From Gottschalkiaceae bacterium SANA (GTDB lineage Bacteria; Bacillota; Clostridia; Tissierellales; GPF-1), in contig AP028876.1 in NCBI GenBank assembly GCA_036323355.1, positions 2,852,001-2,916,000 of the forward strand: a DNA stretch of 64,000 nt. The letters run 5' to 3'. The position numbers and the translations under genes are program-made. Positions 40,628-49,299 of the stretch are shown in pieces. The notes under the pieces are model-generated. The model ran no database searches. It was not told the origin of the DNA and was given only the letters and a program-made list of their open reading frames with translations. Positions within the stretch are counted from its first letter, which is position 1. Each line of letters starts with the position of its first letter.

Positions 40628-42097
40628 TTACTTGGATAAAACAGGCATCTTTGTAATCATATAAGCTGCTTCCGCCTTTGTTAAACTGGCCAAAGGTCGA
40701 ATTCCAATGGCACTTTCCTGCAACATTTTCAATTGAAATGCTGCTGCTACAGAGTCTAATGCCCATTCGTCTATGCGATCATGATCTACAAATCCCACTA
40801 AAATCAAATCTCGATTCTTTACGGCCAATGACATGCCACGATATTCCGTGTAATACTTCATCGCAACAGAAGACGCTTCCTGGCGCGTAATGGTTCGTGT
40901 CGGCATAAAGGTGTGGTCTGGGTAGCCATTGATCATTCCAGCCTCCACAACCGCATTCAAATATGCGTAAAAGCTTGGATTAATCATCGATCGATCAAGA
41001 TACGGTTCCGACAATTCCTCAACCGGATCAAGTTTCAACCATTTCGCAATCATCACGGCGAACTCTTCTCTAGTAATTTTCTCATCGGGATCAAATCCAT
41101 CCAAGGATTCAATCGCTCCCACTTTTACCAGCTGCAGTATCGATTCTTGATACACTTCATCCGTTACGATTACGTCACCAATATTCCCATTCTTCACAAG
41201 AAAACGTACATACTCACCAGCCAGCCAACCTTCTCGAAGCCCCGACAAGTCGCGAACACGATACCAGGTATATTCACCTTGCTTCACAGGTGCACTGTTA
41301 ACAATCATGCGCTCCCCATAGCTTGCCTGAGAAACGACTCTTCCATTCGGTGTCTGACGAATATTCAGTGGCTTGCCTGCAACAACCATGACTAAGTCCC
41401 CTACCACATAGGGATCCTTTTGCACCAACTCAAAGGCAATCTGATCGTCCTTGTGAGATGGCGTTGGCGTTTCAAAATATGCATCCTTTTCAGGGACCCC
41501 ATAGAAAGGACCAATCTTCACCTTTTCTTGAGGAAGAAGATTCGAGGGAATAGGTGTAATCGTTTGACCAAATTCCTTCTGTGCATAATAGTAAACCAAA
41601 TCCTGATATGCTTTCCACTTCAAACCAGAGTTCGGGTTATTTTGCCATGACCAGCCATTATAGGCCCAAATCGCAAAATACCAGTTTTCAAGAACTGTCA
41701 TATCGCCATTTCCGATTTGCGGTGTATAATCAGTATGCCATTTCCGAATGATCATCTCAACACCGGCATGAATATTATAATCAATATCCGTTTTTAATCG
41801 TTCGTTATCATATCCACTGTTGCTGTTGATCATCATCAAACCTATATCATGAGTACCATTGCTATTATAATTGATATTGGGTGATCCGTCTTCTTTATAA
41901 TGCTGATAATTGGATTCTACCCGTACAATACTCTTGAGTATCACGGAAGGAATTCCATACTCCTTAGCGACAATATCAATTCTCTTTTCCAATTCAATTC
42001 GATCCGGATTTTCGACAGCCGCAAATCCAGGAATTGCTAAAATCACCCAAAGTAAAATTGTCATTGTTAACCCTATAAGTTTTTTTCGTTTTGCCAT
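40628..42097 (-). CDS. SLH-anchored lytic transglycosylase with SH3 domain
   Basis: 489 residues. Signal peptide (IGLTMTILLWVILAIPGFAA); SLT lysozyme-like domain about 30-180 (IVRVESNYQHYKEDG with catalytic Glu, DIGLMMINSNSGYD, FAIWAYNGW); an SH3b domain near 235-300 (LNIRQTPNGRVVSQASYGE); and three C-terminal SLH repeats (QLVKVGAIESLDGFDPDEK; AVVEAGMINGYPDHTFMPT; a weaker third). It cleaves peptidoglycan while held to secondary wall polymer. GGGGGG precedes ATG 42097. Confidence 0.9.
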   Translation of the reverse strand: MAKRKKLIGLTMTILLWVILAIPGFAAVENPDRIELEKRIDIVAKEYGIPSVILKSIVRVESNYQHYKEDGSPNINYNSNGTHDIGLMMINSNSGYDNERLKTDIDYNIHAGVEMIIRKWHTDYTPQIGNGDMTVLENWYFAIWAYNGWSWQNNPNSGLKWKAYQDLVYYYAQKEFGQTITPIPSNLLPQEKVKIGPFYGVPEKDAYFETPTPSHKDDQIAFELVQKDPYVVGDLVMVVAGKPLNIRQTPNGRVVSQASYGERMIVNSAPVKQGEYTWYRVRDLSGLREGWLAGEYVRFLVKNGNIGDVIVTDEVYQESILQLVKVGAIESLDGFDPDEKITREEFAVMIAKWLKLDPVEELSEPYLDRSMINPSFYAYLNAVVEAGMINGYPDHTFMPTRTITRQEASSVAMKYYTEYRGMSLAVKNRDLILVGFVDHDRIDEWALDSVAAAFQLKMLQESAIGIRPLASLTKAEAAYMITKMPVLSK

Positions 42098-42187
42098 ATT
42101 CCCCCCCAAGCCATTCTTCACTGATTTAATTGTATCGGAGGGGGAAATGAATTTCCATTACAGGTTCATGACAATTAATTTCTTTGT

Positions 42188-43672
42188 TTATTTCAGTCTT
42201 TCTCGCCGAACCAATTTAGAAATTTCATTCAACCATTCAACGACACAGACATCGATAGCGATCTTTTCCTGACTAATCCGTATTTCTATATATTCTTCAG
42301 CAATTCCAACATGTTCCTCTTCCAAGGTCTCTTCTTCAACCCCCTCATCCTCAAAAAAGTTATCAAAATCCATATCCTCTCCATCACCATCTACAAACTC
42401 ATCATCGAAATCCAAAGGAGGCTCTTCAGGCTCTGTAACCAATTCCAAAGTCCACTCAACAATTGGGAATCGATACTGTACATTTTTCCAAAGTATCTCC
42501 ATCCATTCAATCCCACACTCCTTTGCAACAAGTAAATCCGCTGTTGGAATCTTCAATTCCATACTATCCGCTTTTCGCAGAGGCATAGGAATTCGAATCA
42601 CTGATTTTTTCGATTGATAGTAGTAAACAAGCTTACCCAATCCTATTTGCGCCTTTGTCACCCCTCTGTACGTACGCATAGTCATATGCATATGACTCGG
42701 ACCTAAATCTTCTTCGACTACAGGCACCCATTGATCCCATAATGCGAGAAATTCATCTATACTCATATTTGACCAATCATAGTCGTTCCAACTGATTTCG
42801 ACTAACTCAGCCTTCAATTCTTTTGCCTCTGGCCAAGTCACCTCGAAGACACCTGACATACGATCAACCAAATAAACCTTTTTGCTAACCGGATGATATG
42901 CAACATCGCTAAACTCCCTTTCCATATCAAGTTCCGGATAAACCGTGCTTTGATAGACGCCGTCCGCATCATATTTCGCAATTCCCGAATCTCGATACAC
43001 CACGTAAAAATATCCATCTGGCAACAATCTAATCTGCTTAACTGTATCCACATAAGTCATCGTATCCGGATCATCCGACATTAGCCATTCTGCTTCCTTT
43101 TCATTTTCAAGCGTCTTAACCAAAACCCCCGATCCTGCTGATTGAAGTTTTCCAGCTACATAAATAAAATAGCCATCGTATGTAACCGCCTGATACGCTC
43201 TTGCGCCAGACAGCCATCCCAACAAGGTGAATTCCTCATCGACTTGACGAATGCACCCCGTATCATCCATAACGAAGACACATTCATCCATTTCAAAGAT
43301 CCCACTCAATTCATAGGGGTATTTGCTTTCAAAAGAATCCATGATTTTTAAAGAACTCGGATCCAATTGCAGGACAATTCCCTGTCTTTCATCCAAGGTC
43401 CAAATAAACTTGCCGGCAGCAATCAGATCACCTGCCGAAAACTCTTCCGGTAAGTTTACGACGATAAGCTCATTCCACTCATTATCATACCGAACCATTC
43501 TTCCTGGCTCTTGGAAAAGGACAATAAATCCTTCCTGATCCGCGAGAATGGCAACAGGTGCTTGCTCACCGCGTCCAGTGACCTCCTTGCTTTCCTCCAC
43601 AGATCCATATCCTGGTTGCACCATAAGGGCCAATAACAGTAAGACAACAAGCCAGCGATAACTTTTTTTCAT
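42188..43672 (-). CDS. Large secreted protein, beta-propeller-like, unknown function
   Basis: 494 residues with signal peptide (WLVVLLLLALMVQPGYG). The first 260 residues have repeating strand-turn units (VAILADQEGFIVLFQEPGRM; IRLLPDGYFYVVYRDSG; VAYHPVSKKVYLVDRMSG) suggesting a beta propeller. A very acidic stretch lies near 415-445, then a C-terminal strand region EIRISQEKIAIDVCVVEWLN. The C-terminus resembles that of the next gene upstream, so the two may be paralogues. Function unknown. GAGAGGTG precedes ATG 43672. Confidence 0.75.
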   Translation of the reverse strand: MKKSYRWLVVLLLLALMVQPGYGSVEESKEVTGRGEQAPVAILADQEGFIVLFQEPGRMVRYDNEWNELIVVNLPEEFSAGDLIAAGKFIWTLDERQGIVLQLDPSSLKIMDSFESKYPYELSGIFEMDECVFVMDDTGCIRQVDEEFTLLGWLSGARAYQAVTYDGYFIYVAGKLQSAGSGVLVKTLENEKEAEWLMSDDPDTMTYVDTVKQIRLLPDGYFYVVYRDSGIAKYDADGVYQSTVYPELDMEREFSDVAYHPVSKKVYLVDRMSGVFEVTWPEAKELKAELVEISWNDYDWSNMSIDEFLALWDQWVPVVEEDLGPSHMHMTMRTYRGVTKAQIGLGKLVYYYQSKKSVIRIPMPLRKADSMELKIPTADLLVAKECGIEWMEILWKNVQYRFPIVEWTLELVTEPEEPPLDFDDEFVDGDGEDMDFDNFFEDEGVEEETLEEEHVGIAEEYIEIRISQEKIAIDVCVVEWLNEISKLVRRERLK

Positions 43673-43801
43673 TTCTTCACCTCTCAATGCTTCTTCATTT
43701 ACTCTCTCTACCGCCCAATAACAGCAACAAACCAGCAAACGAGACAAACAATTATTCACATTAATTAAACAGCCTTACTTTCTTGTAAAATACTTGAAAG
43801 C

Positions 43802-43849
43802 ACAAAAAAGACGTAAGCAGAAACCCCGATAAGCTCCTGTTCACGTCTT
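43802..43849 (-). terminator. Leader hairpin with T-tract, possible attenuator
   Basis: Minus-strand AAGACGTGAACAG pairs with CTGCTTACGTCTT (12 of 13 including a wobble), followed by TTTTTT. It lies within the leader of the gene at 42188-43672, after another complete terminator, so it cannot simply be the upstream gene's terminator. Confidence 0.55.
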
Positions 43850-43950
43850 ACTGTATATTTGCCCAAAAAAAATTCTTTTACACGACGCCCCCATAAAAAG
43901 ATAGGTCGCTTTCACCAGATTATTGATTGATTGACAAGGTCTTCTTAAAT

Positions 43951-43984
43951 AAAAAAGATAAGACTCACTCAAGCGAGTCTTATC
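43951..43984 (-). terminator. Terminator of the secreted-protein gene at 43991
   Basis: Perfect 10-bp stem GATAAGACTC/GAGTCTTATC, 8-nt loop, followed on the minus strand by TTTTTT. Confidence 0.92.
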
Positions 43985-43990
43985 CATTCA

Positions 43991-45502
43991 TTAATACTGA
44001 ATCGTTTTTCGATGGACCACTTTCATCATGCTATTCACTTGCTCAACAACAAACAATTCAACCGTAACCTTTACATTCCCAGCTTCATCTATAAGCAAAT
44101 GAATCTCAATCGTCGCATCTTCCTGGCACGGCATACTCGCCATCAAATCCCCACAATCGAATGCAGTCATTGGAATAGCAATCTCTTGACCCATATAATT
44201 GATTAAAAGATGATTGGCACCCGCGGTTAATTTTGCTTGCATATCCACAAAAGGGATTCTCAGTCGCACATCATTTTCATCCGACTTCAATGGTGCTTTG
44301 TAATCCATTTTACCCGTCTCAGGGTCAACAATCTTCAACAGTCCAAATCCGGTATCTTTAAATTCAGCGATTGTTTTTCCACCAACGGTTTTCTCAGAAA
44401 TAACAGGTTTTGGGCGGTTATTTACCCCAGATAATCCCGTGATCTCATCCCAATTAATCTGAACAATTTCGTAAATACCTTTGCAAGAATCTTTGTCTTC
44501 CTCTTTCTTTTGCGCATATATCGTTGACCCATTCGGTCCTTCTGTCATATGTGAAACATGAAAGTTGGTTTCGACTTCGTCAATCAACTTCCCCTCATAA
44601 GTAAATCGTTGAATACGGCCCTTGCCTAAGGCTTCAATGCGCGACAAAACCACAATACAATCATTCGTCGCATACAACGATAGTGCAGTGGTTCTTTTTC
44701 CTCGGCTACTCTCATATCCGGTATCATCAATTAGGAACGTATCAATCGGATCAGATGTTACAGCATCAATTGTATGAATTGAAATCCCGTAATCCACACT
44801 TGCGTCAGAACAAATAAACGTTCCATAAATCAACTCTGTTCCGCTCCTGTTAAAGTCAAAAGCTCCCGTTCGCCCCGTTTCACTATAAATAAATGCTGTA
44901 GAAGCATCACTTGCCGTATATGGGTTCAAGCTACCAATAAAGAAGTTCGCTTCCTTCTCCTCTTCTTTATCATTCTCAAGCTTATCCTTTTTACTATGAT
45001 AAGCGATTTTATCTCCGTTCACCCTAATACCGTCACTATTATATCCCATGATTCTTTCTTCAAGAGAACCTAAGTCTCTCTCTTTATTTAAATCATAAAT
45101 TCGAATTTTGCTAGGGCAGGAATAATTTTCATCCTTTTCAACACTATAAGCATTTCCAGCATCAAACTCAATATACTTCCTGCGCAAGCCTTCCAACTCT
45201 GGATATTCTGGATTAGATTTCAACTCTCCAGACAAATTGAACACAAACTGAGAAGAACCATCAGATGTAATCTCAGGACATGTAATAACATAAAGAAGAT
45301 CTTCACCCGCTTCTTCATGAGATTCAATATCTTTTATCTGATATGAATAAAGATCCCCGAATGGAAGCTCGAACAATTGAACTTGATTATTTCCCATCGG
45401 TACAGTTTCAAAAGATAAGTCTTCATCTCTCAAATCATCTGCAAATCCTAGGTTTCCCAGCATCAAACACACCATAAGTAAATAAATTACAATTTTTTTC
45501 AT
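43991..45502 (-). CDS. Large secreted protein, unknown function
   Basis: 503 residues with signal peptide (IVIYLLMVCLMLGNLGFA). It has many short beta-rich segments with charged loops (FVFNLSGELKSNPEYPELEG; RTGAFDFNRSGTELIYGTFI), suggesting a propeller-like fold. The last 130 residues share a layout with the downstream secreted protein (VTVELFVVEQVNSMMKVVHR against IAIDVCVVEWLNEISKLVRR). No anchor domain. GAGGAGGG precedes ATG 45502. Function not recognised. Confidence 0.75.
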   Translation of the reverse strand: MKKIVIYLLMVCLMLGNLGFADDLRDEDLSFETVPMGNNQVQLFELPFGDLYSYQIKDIESHEEAGEDLLYVITCPEITSDGSSQFVFNLSGELKSNPEYPELEGLRRKYIEFDAGNAYSVEKDENYSCPSKIRIYDLNKERDLGSLEERIMGYNSDGIRVNGDKIAYHSKKDKLENDKEEEKEANFFIGSLNPYTASDASTAFIYSETGRTGAFDFNRSGTELIYGTFICSDASVDYGISIHTIDAVTSDPIDTFLIDDTGYESSRGKRTTALSLYATNDCIVVLSRIEALGKGRIQRFTYEGKLIDEVETNFHVSHMTEGPNGSTIYAQKKEEDKDSCKGIYEIVQINWDEITGLSGVNNRPKPVISEKTVGGKTIAEFKDTGFGLLKIVDPETGKMDYKAPLKSDENDVRLRIPFVDMQAKLTAGANHLLINYMGQEIAIPMTAFDCGDLMASMPCQEDATIEIHLLIDEAGNVKVTVELFVVEQVNSMMKVVHRKTIQY

Positions 45503-45806
45503 ATTATTCCCTCCTCCTCTGTATTTTATCTGATTTTTATAGATTTCCACCTTACGTTTTCTTACAATTTTAATGAAAAATAAATTTGCATAAGTCATTC
45601 ATTTAAACAGTAGCAAACCATCTAAAAAAATGTTAGCTTAAAATAAATAAAAGTATTCTAAGATACAACTAAAACATTTAAATTAACGATCGTTTATCAA
45701 GCTATAGGCTTAACGAAGTATTGTAATTTTCCTCATATCTGACTATAAATTCACAAAAAAATCTCTGCGTGTTATAATAGTAACAAGTAAAAGTGAGGGT
45801 TGGCCA
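45503..45806 (+). promoter_or_regulatory. AT-rich intergenic region with response-regulator promoter
   Basis: Divergent region of 304 bp. The only clear element is TTCACA (45750-45755), 17-bp spacer, TATAAT (45773-45778), driving the plus-strand response regulator. The leftward promoter was not resolved and no gene is seen. Confidence 0.65.
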
Positions 45807-46496
45807 ATGAGCGAAAAAATACTAATTGTAGAAGATGATCTAGATATTGCGAAGTTAATGAGAATGTTTTTAAAAAAGGAAGGTTATCAGGTGTACCATG
45901 CCCCCGATGGGCAAACTGCCATCGGCTTGTTCCGGGAAGTGAATCCAGACTTGATTATTCTGGATATTATGTTGCCCGACTCTAACGGCAAGGTGCTCTG
46001 CGAAAACTTTCGTCGGCTTACTTTATCCCCGATCCTCTTTGTCACCGCTTTACAGGATGAAGATGATCGCATAGAGGGGTTAAATTTAGGTGCCGATGAT
46101 TATATTTCAAAACCCTTTAGCATGAAAGAGTTAGCAGCACGCGTGCGCGCACAACTACGTCGAGCTAATTTCTATGCTCATGACCAACAGCATACAGTTC
46201 TACGATTCAAGGGAATGGTCGTCAATTTAGAGAACTTAACTGTCACCGTTAAAGGAGACAGCGTGAGCTTAACAGAGAGCGAGTTTACCCTGTTATCCTC
46301 CATGGCCAAGGAACCGGGGAGAATTTTTCATTATGAACGACTTTATCAGGAAATCACTGGTCAAGCCTCCCATGGCGACTACGGCGCCCTCTTAACTACC
46401 ATGAGTCGCCTGAGAAAAAAAATCGAATTACATCCCAACTTCAAATACATCCACACAGTTCGTGGAAACGGTTATAAATTTAGTGAGTTCGTATAG
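45807..46496 (+). CDS. OmpR/PhoB-family response regulator
   Basis: 229 residues. Receiver domain with VEDDLD, phosphoacceptor Asp in LIILDIMLPDSNG, FVTALQDED and ISKPFSMKEL. C-terminal winged helix (TESEFTLLSSMAKEPGRIFH, IHTVRGNGYKF). GTGAGGG precedes ATG. It is convergent with a BvgS-like kinase across a shared terminator and is its most likely partner, although not co-transcribed. Confidence 0.93.
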   Translation: MSEKILIVEDDLDIAKLMRMFLKKEGYQVYHAPDGQTAIGLFREVNPDLIILDIMLPDSNGKVLCENFRRLTLSPILFVTALQDEDDRIEGLNLGADDYISKPFSMKELAARVRAQLRRANFYAHDQQHTVLRFKGMVVNLENLTVTVKGDSVSLTESEFTLLSSMAKEPGRIFHYERLYQEITGQASHGDYGALLTTMSRLRKKIELHPNFKYIHTVRGNGYKFSEFV

Positions 46497-46503
46497 ACGA
46501 AAA

Positions 46504-46538
46504 GCACCTCAAAGGACTTTTTCAATCCTTTGAGGTGC
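46504..46538. terminator. Shared terminator, response regulator / hybrid-sensor kinase
   Basis: Perfect 13-bp stem (46504-46516 with 46526-46538) with T- and A-rich flanks; functions in both directions. Confidence 0.9.
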
Positions 46539-46546
46539 TCTTTCAT

Positions 46547-49027
46547 TTATGAACTCACCTTTTCCAACTCGATCGTAAATACCGTACCTTGCCCAACCTG
46601 ACTTCTGACTTTTACCTTGCCCTTGTGCAAATCAACGATCTCTTTTACAATTGCAAGACCCAATCCAGATCCACCCTCGTTAGAACTTCTTGAACGGGAA
46701 GCCTTATAAAATTCATCAAAAACCATAGATAAATCTTCCTTTGGAATACCGATTCCCTTATCCTCAACATCGACCGCAATACCTTCCTCTAAAATTCGTA
46801 AGCGCAAGGTAATCCGACTTCCTTTTTCAGAAAACTTAATCGCATTTTGAACCAGATTCGTAATCGCTTTTTCCATTAAAAACCCATCGATTTGTACAAA
46901 TGCATCACCTTCAGGCAAGTCCAATTGATAATCCATTCCTGCACGTTTCACGATAATCGTTGTGCCAAAGTGGACTGTTTTCAAGAATTGTTTAATCGAG
47001 TAAAAATCAGTGTTTAACTCCACCTGCTTGGCTTGCAGTTTCGACAAATTCAAGATATCACCAACCATACGATCGAGTGTATCAACTTTGCGCGTAATCA
47101 AGTCATAAAATTCCGGCTTTTCATCCTCTTCCACAAGCTCTTCTTGAAGCGCCTCGGTTGAACCGCGAATCGTGGTTAACGGCGTTCGTAAATCATGGGA
47201 AATATGCATCAGCATCCGATCTTTTTCCCGGTTTGCCTTCACTGCTTTTTCTCGTTCTTTGTCCGCTTCTGTCCTTGCAACCTCAGCCTCTTCCTTTGCA
47301 ACCACAACCCCATTGAAGGATCGATATGTCAAAATTAAACTGCCTGCCAAAGCCAATGACATGGCTACTATGATACCATAGAAAAAAACAACGTTTCGAT
47401 TCGACTGCGGGACAACCATCGCTCGCTCTGCTAAACGATCTTGATCAATAATTTCGATGCATTTATTCAAAATCGATGCCAAGACTGTCTGATTAGGTTG
47501 TACGGCCATTTGCATTAAAGCATTTTTTTCAAGCTCTCCAACAATCTTTAACCGATCATAACCGTAATAAGCCTGTTGATAACTAAATACTGGAATTTCA
47601 ACAATCATATAATCTGCTCGTTGCGTTTCTACAGCACGGAAGGCTTCCCTCTGATCACTTACCGATAAGATTTGTATCTCCTCTGAAACATTTCTTAAGT
47701 AGTCATTCATCCAGTAACCTTCAGTAACAGCGACAAAGGAACCTTCTAAATCACTTGCCCGTGACATCACCTTTGGATCATTCACTTCTCCAACAATTGC
47801 AATGGTATGGCTGGAATAAGGCCTTGTGAAAAGCATCCATTCCTTTCGGTCCTCTGTCACCGTTACGCACGTCAGCAGATCAAGATCTTTGGATTGAAAA
47901 TCTTCAAGCACCTGCTTCCATGACTGATTTTTAACCTTCGGGTCATAGACAAACTGAATACCTGTCAACTCTGTGATTTCCTTTAGATACTCAATCCCCA
48001 ATCCTTGCGGATTTCCCCCTTCATCAACAAACTCAATGGGCATATATTCGCTAATAAAACCTACTCGAATCTTTGGTCGTCCAGCCAAGTAGTTTTCTTC
48101 TGCTTCTGTCAGTTTCAACACATGCGTGTTATACTCCCGATACTGTTGGCGAATCATCGCACCCAGTTCGTGGTCTAACTGATATTCGATCTCTTTTTTA
48201 AAAATGGCTGCCAGCATCTTTTCTTCTTTTCTGACGGCAAGGGCATATCCGTAAGTAAGATTGCGAAAGGTAAATGCAACATTAATCGGTGTGTTGGTAA
48301 TATCGATCGTCGTATAATTCCCTGTATCCAACACATAGGCATCAATTTCATGATCGAGTAAGGCTTTCGGCAACTTTGTTTTTTCATTATAAAATACAGG
48401 TTGAATTCGTAATTCTGGATATTGCTCAAGTACCTCTTCATAATCGGATTGAAAGCGAAATCCAACCCGTAAGTCATATAAATCATAGATTTCCTTAATC
48501 TCTTCCTCTTCTAAGGCGTAACAAGCAAAAGGGAATTCAAAAAAGGGGGGAAGGAAGGTTAAATATTCTTTTCGTTCCTTGGAATCAACTAAGCCTAAAA
48601 CAAAATCAATGGATCCTTCCATCAAATTGCGTTCAAGCGAATCAATATTCATAGCTGGCTTAATGGCAATGTCGATTCCCAAATCACGTTCAAATATTTG
48701 CAATTCTGCAGGTGTAAAATCTAAAAAATTTCCCAATTTTTCCTCACCCATTTTTTCATCCACAATTATTTGTTGCTTCTCGCTTAAGGTTTCATCTTGT
48801 ACGATTGTCTCTTCTTTTGAGCCGCCAATCTCGTCAATAAAAATATCAAAAATATCTTGAAACGTGACCCCCAACGCAAAAGTTCGTCCCTGAACAGACT
48901 CCAAGTATTCAATTTCATCTTCACTTAAGTATTCCGGATATCCCTCCACGTCTGCAAAAGCCGTAGCATAAGATATACTCGTGAAAACTAAAACTATAGC
49001 CCATAAAACCATCAGGATCCGTTTCAT
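46547..49027 (-). CDS. BvgS/EvgS-like sensor kinase with two solute-binding sensor domains
   Basis: 826 residues. Signal/anchor (MVLWAIVLVFTSISYA), then two extracellular SBP_bac_3-type domains (about 40-310 and 315-545; the second starts KIRVGFISEYMPIEFVDEGG). A membrane segment lies near 555-575 (VVFFYGIIVAMSLALAGSLI), then a coiled coil, HisKA (MHISHDLRTPLTTIRGS) and HATPase (LVQNAIKF, DKGIGIPKED, GSGLGLAIVKEI). There is no receiver or HPt, unlike BvgS. The first SBP domain carries a 55-residue acidic insertion near 65-105. Ligand unknown. Confidence 0.92.
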   Translation of the reverse strand: MKRILMVLWAIVLVFTSISYATAFADVEGYPEYLSEDEIEYLESVQGRTFALGVTFQDIFDIFIDEIGGSKEETIVQDETLSEKQQIIVDEKMGEEKLGNFLDFTPAELQIFERDLGIDIAIKPAMNIDSLERNLMEGSIDFVLGLVDSKERKEYLTFLPPFFEFPFACYALEEEEIKEIYDLYDLRVGFRFQSDYEEVLEQYPELRIQPVFYNEKTKLPKALLDHEIDAYVLDTGNYTTIDITNTPINVAFTFRNLTYGYALAVRKEEKMLAAIFKKEIEYQLDHELGAMIRQQYREYNTHVLKLTEAEENYLAGRPKIRVGFISEYMPIEFVDEGGNPQGLGIEYLKEITELTGIQFVYDPKVKNQSWKQVLEDFQSKDLDLLTCVTVTEDRKEWMLFTRPYSSHTIAIVGEVNDPKVMSRASDLEGSFVAVTEGYWMNDYLRNVSEEIQILSVSDQREAFRAVETQRADYMIVEIPVFSYQQAYYGYDRLKIVGELEKNALMQMAVQPNQTVLASILNKCIEIIDQDRLAERAMVVPQSNRNVVFFYGIIVAMSLALAGSLILTYRSFNGVVVAKEEAEVARTEADKEREKAVKANREKDRMLMHISHDLRTPLTTIRGSTEALQEELVEEDEKPEFYDLITRKVDTLDRMVGDILNLSKLQAKQVELNTDFYSIKQFLKTVHFGTTIIVKRAGMDYQLDLPEGDAFVQIDGFLMEKAITNLVQNAIKFSEKGSRITLRLRILEEGIAVDVEDKGIGIPKEDLSMVFDEFYKASRSRSSNEGGSGLGLAIVKEIVDLHKGKVKVRSQVGQGTVFTIELEKVSS

Positions 49028-49268
49028 CGATTCACTCCAATTTAACTCATAATAGTCATATTATAACACAAAGAGAGATCCCCCGGCATATGCCGAGGGA
49101 TCGGGGAATAGATGTATTGTAGGGAAATGTCGTACCGGGAAAATACGACATCTATAGTATACATCACTTCATAATAAGTTGCAATATCATTCAGTATATT
49201 TCCATTTTCATCAAGTATTAACCTTTTATAAACTAATAAATGTTTATTCCATTTGTTTTTTTGTAAAC
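49028..49268 (-). promoter_or_regulatory. Kinase upstream region with 26-bp palindrome
   Basis: A minus-strand TATAAT (49065-49060) precedes the kinase gene, but the -35 position is covered by a 26-bp palindrome (49077-49102, one mismatched pair) with core CGGCATATGCCG. It has no T-tract on the kinase side, so a regulator site is plausible. The rest is AT-rich without genes. Confidence 0.45.
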
Positions 49269-49297
49269 AAAAAGCGATCCAAAATGGATCGCTTTTT
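49269..49297 (-). terminator. Terminator of the two-gene SLH operon
   Basis: Perfect 12-bp stem AAAAAGCGATCC/GGATCGCTTTTT with a 5-nt loop, T-rich on the minus strand. Confidence 0.92.
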
Positions 49298-49299
49298 CC

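Larger units (their letters stand above)
43673..43990 (-). other. Intergenic leader with hairpins, 318 bp
   Basis: Between two secreted-protein genes. It holds the terminator at 43951-43984 and a second 13-bp hairpin with T-tract (43802-43849, one mismatch) about 130 bp before the downstream ATG. The latter may be an attenuator. I could not match it to a known riboswitch; no gene seen. Confidence 0.6.

Noticed and set aside
40488-40766. 92-codon minus-strand frame overlapping the SLH transglycosylase gene
   Set aside because: Overlaps the end of a convincing gene in another frame and reads through its terminator; no ribosome site.
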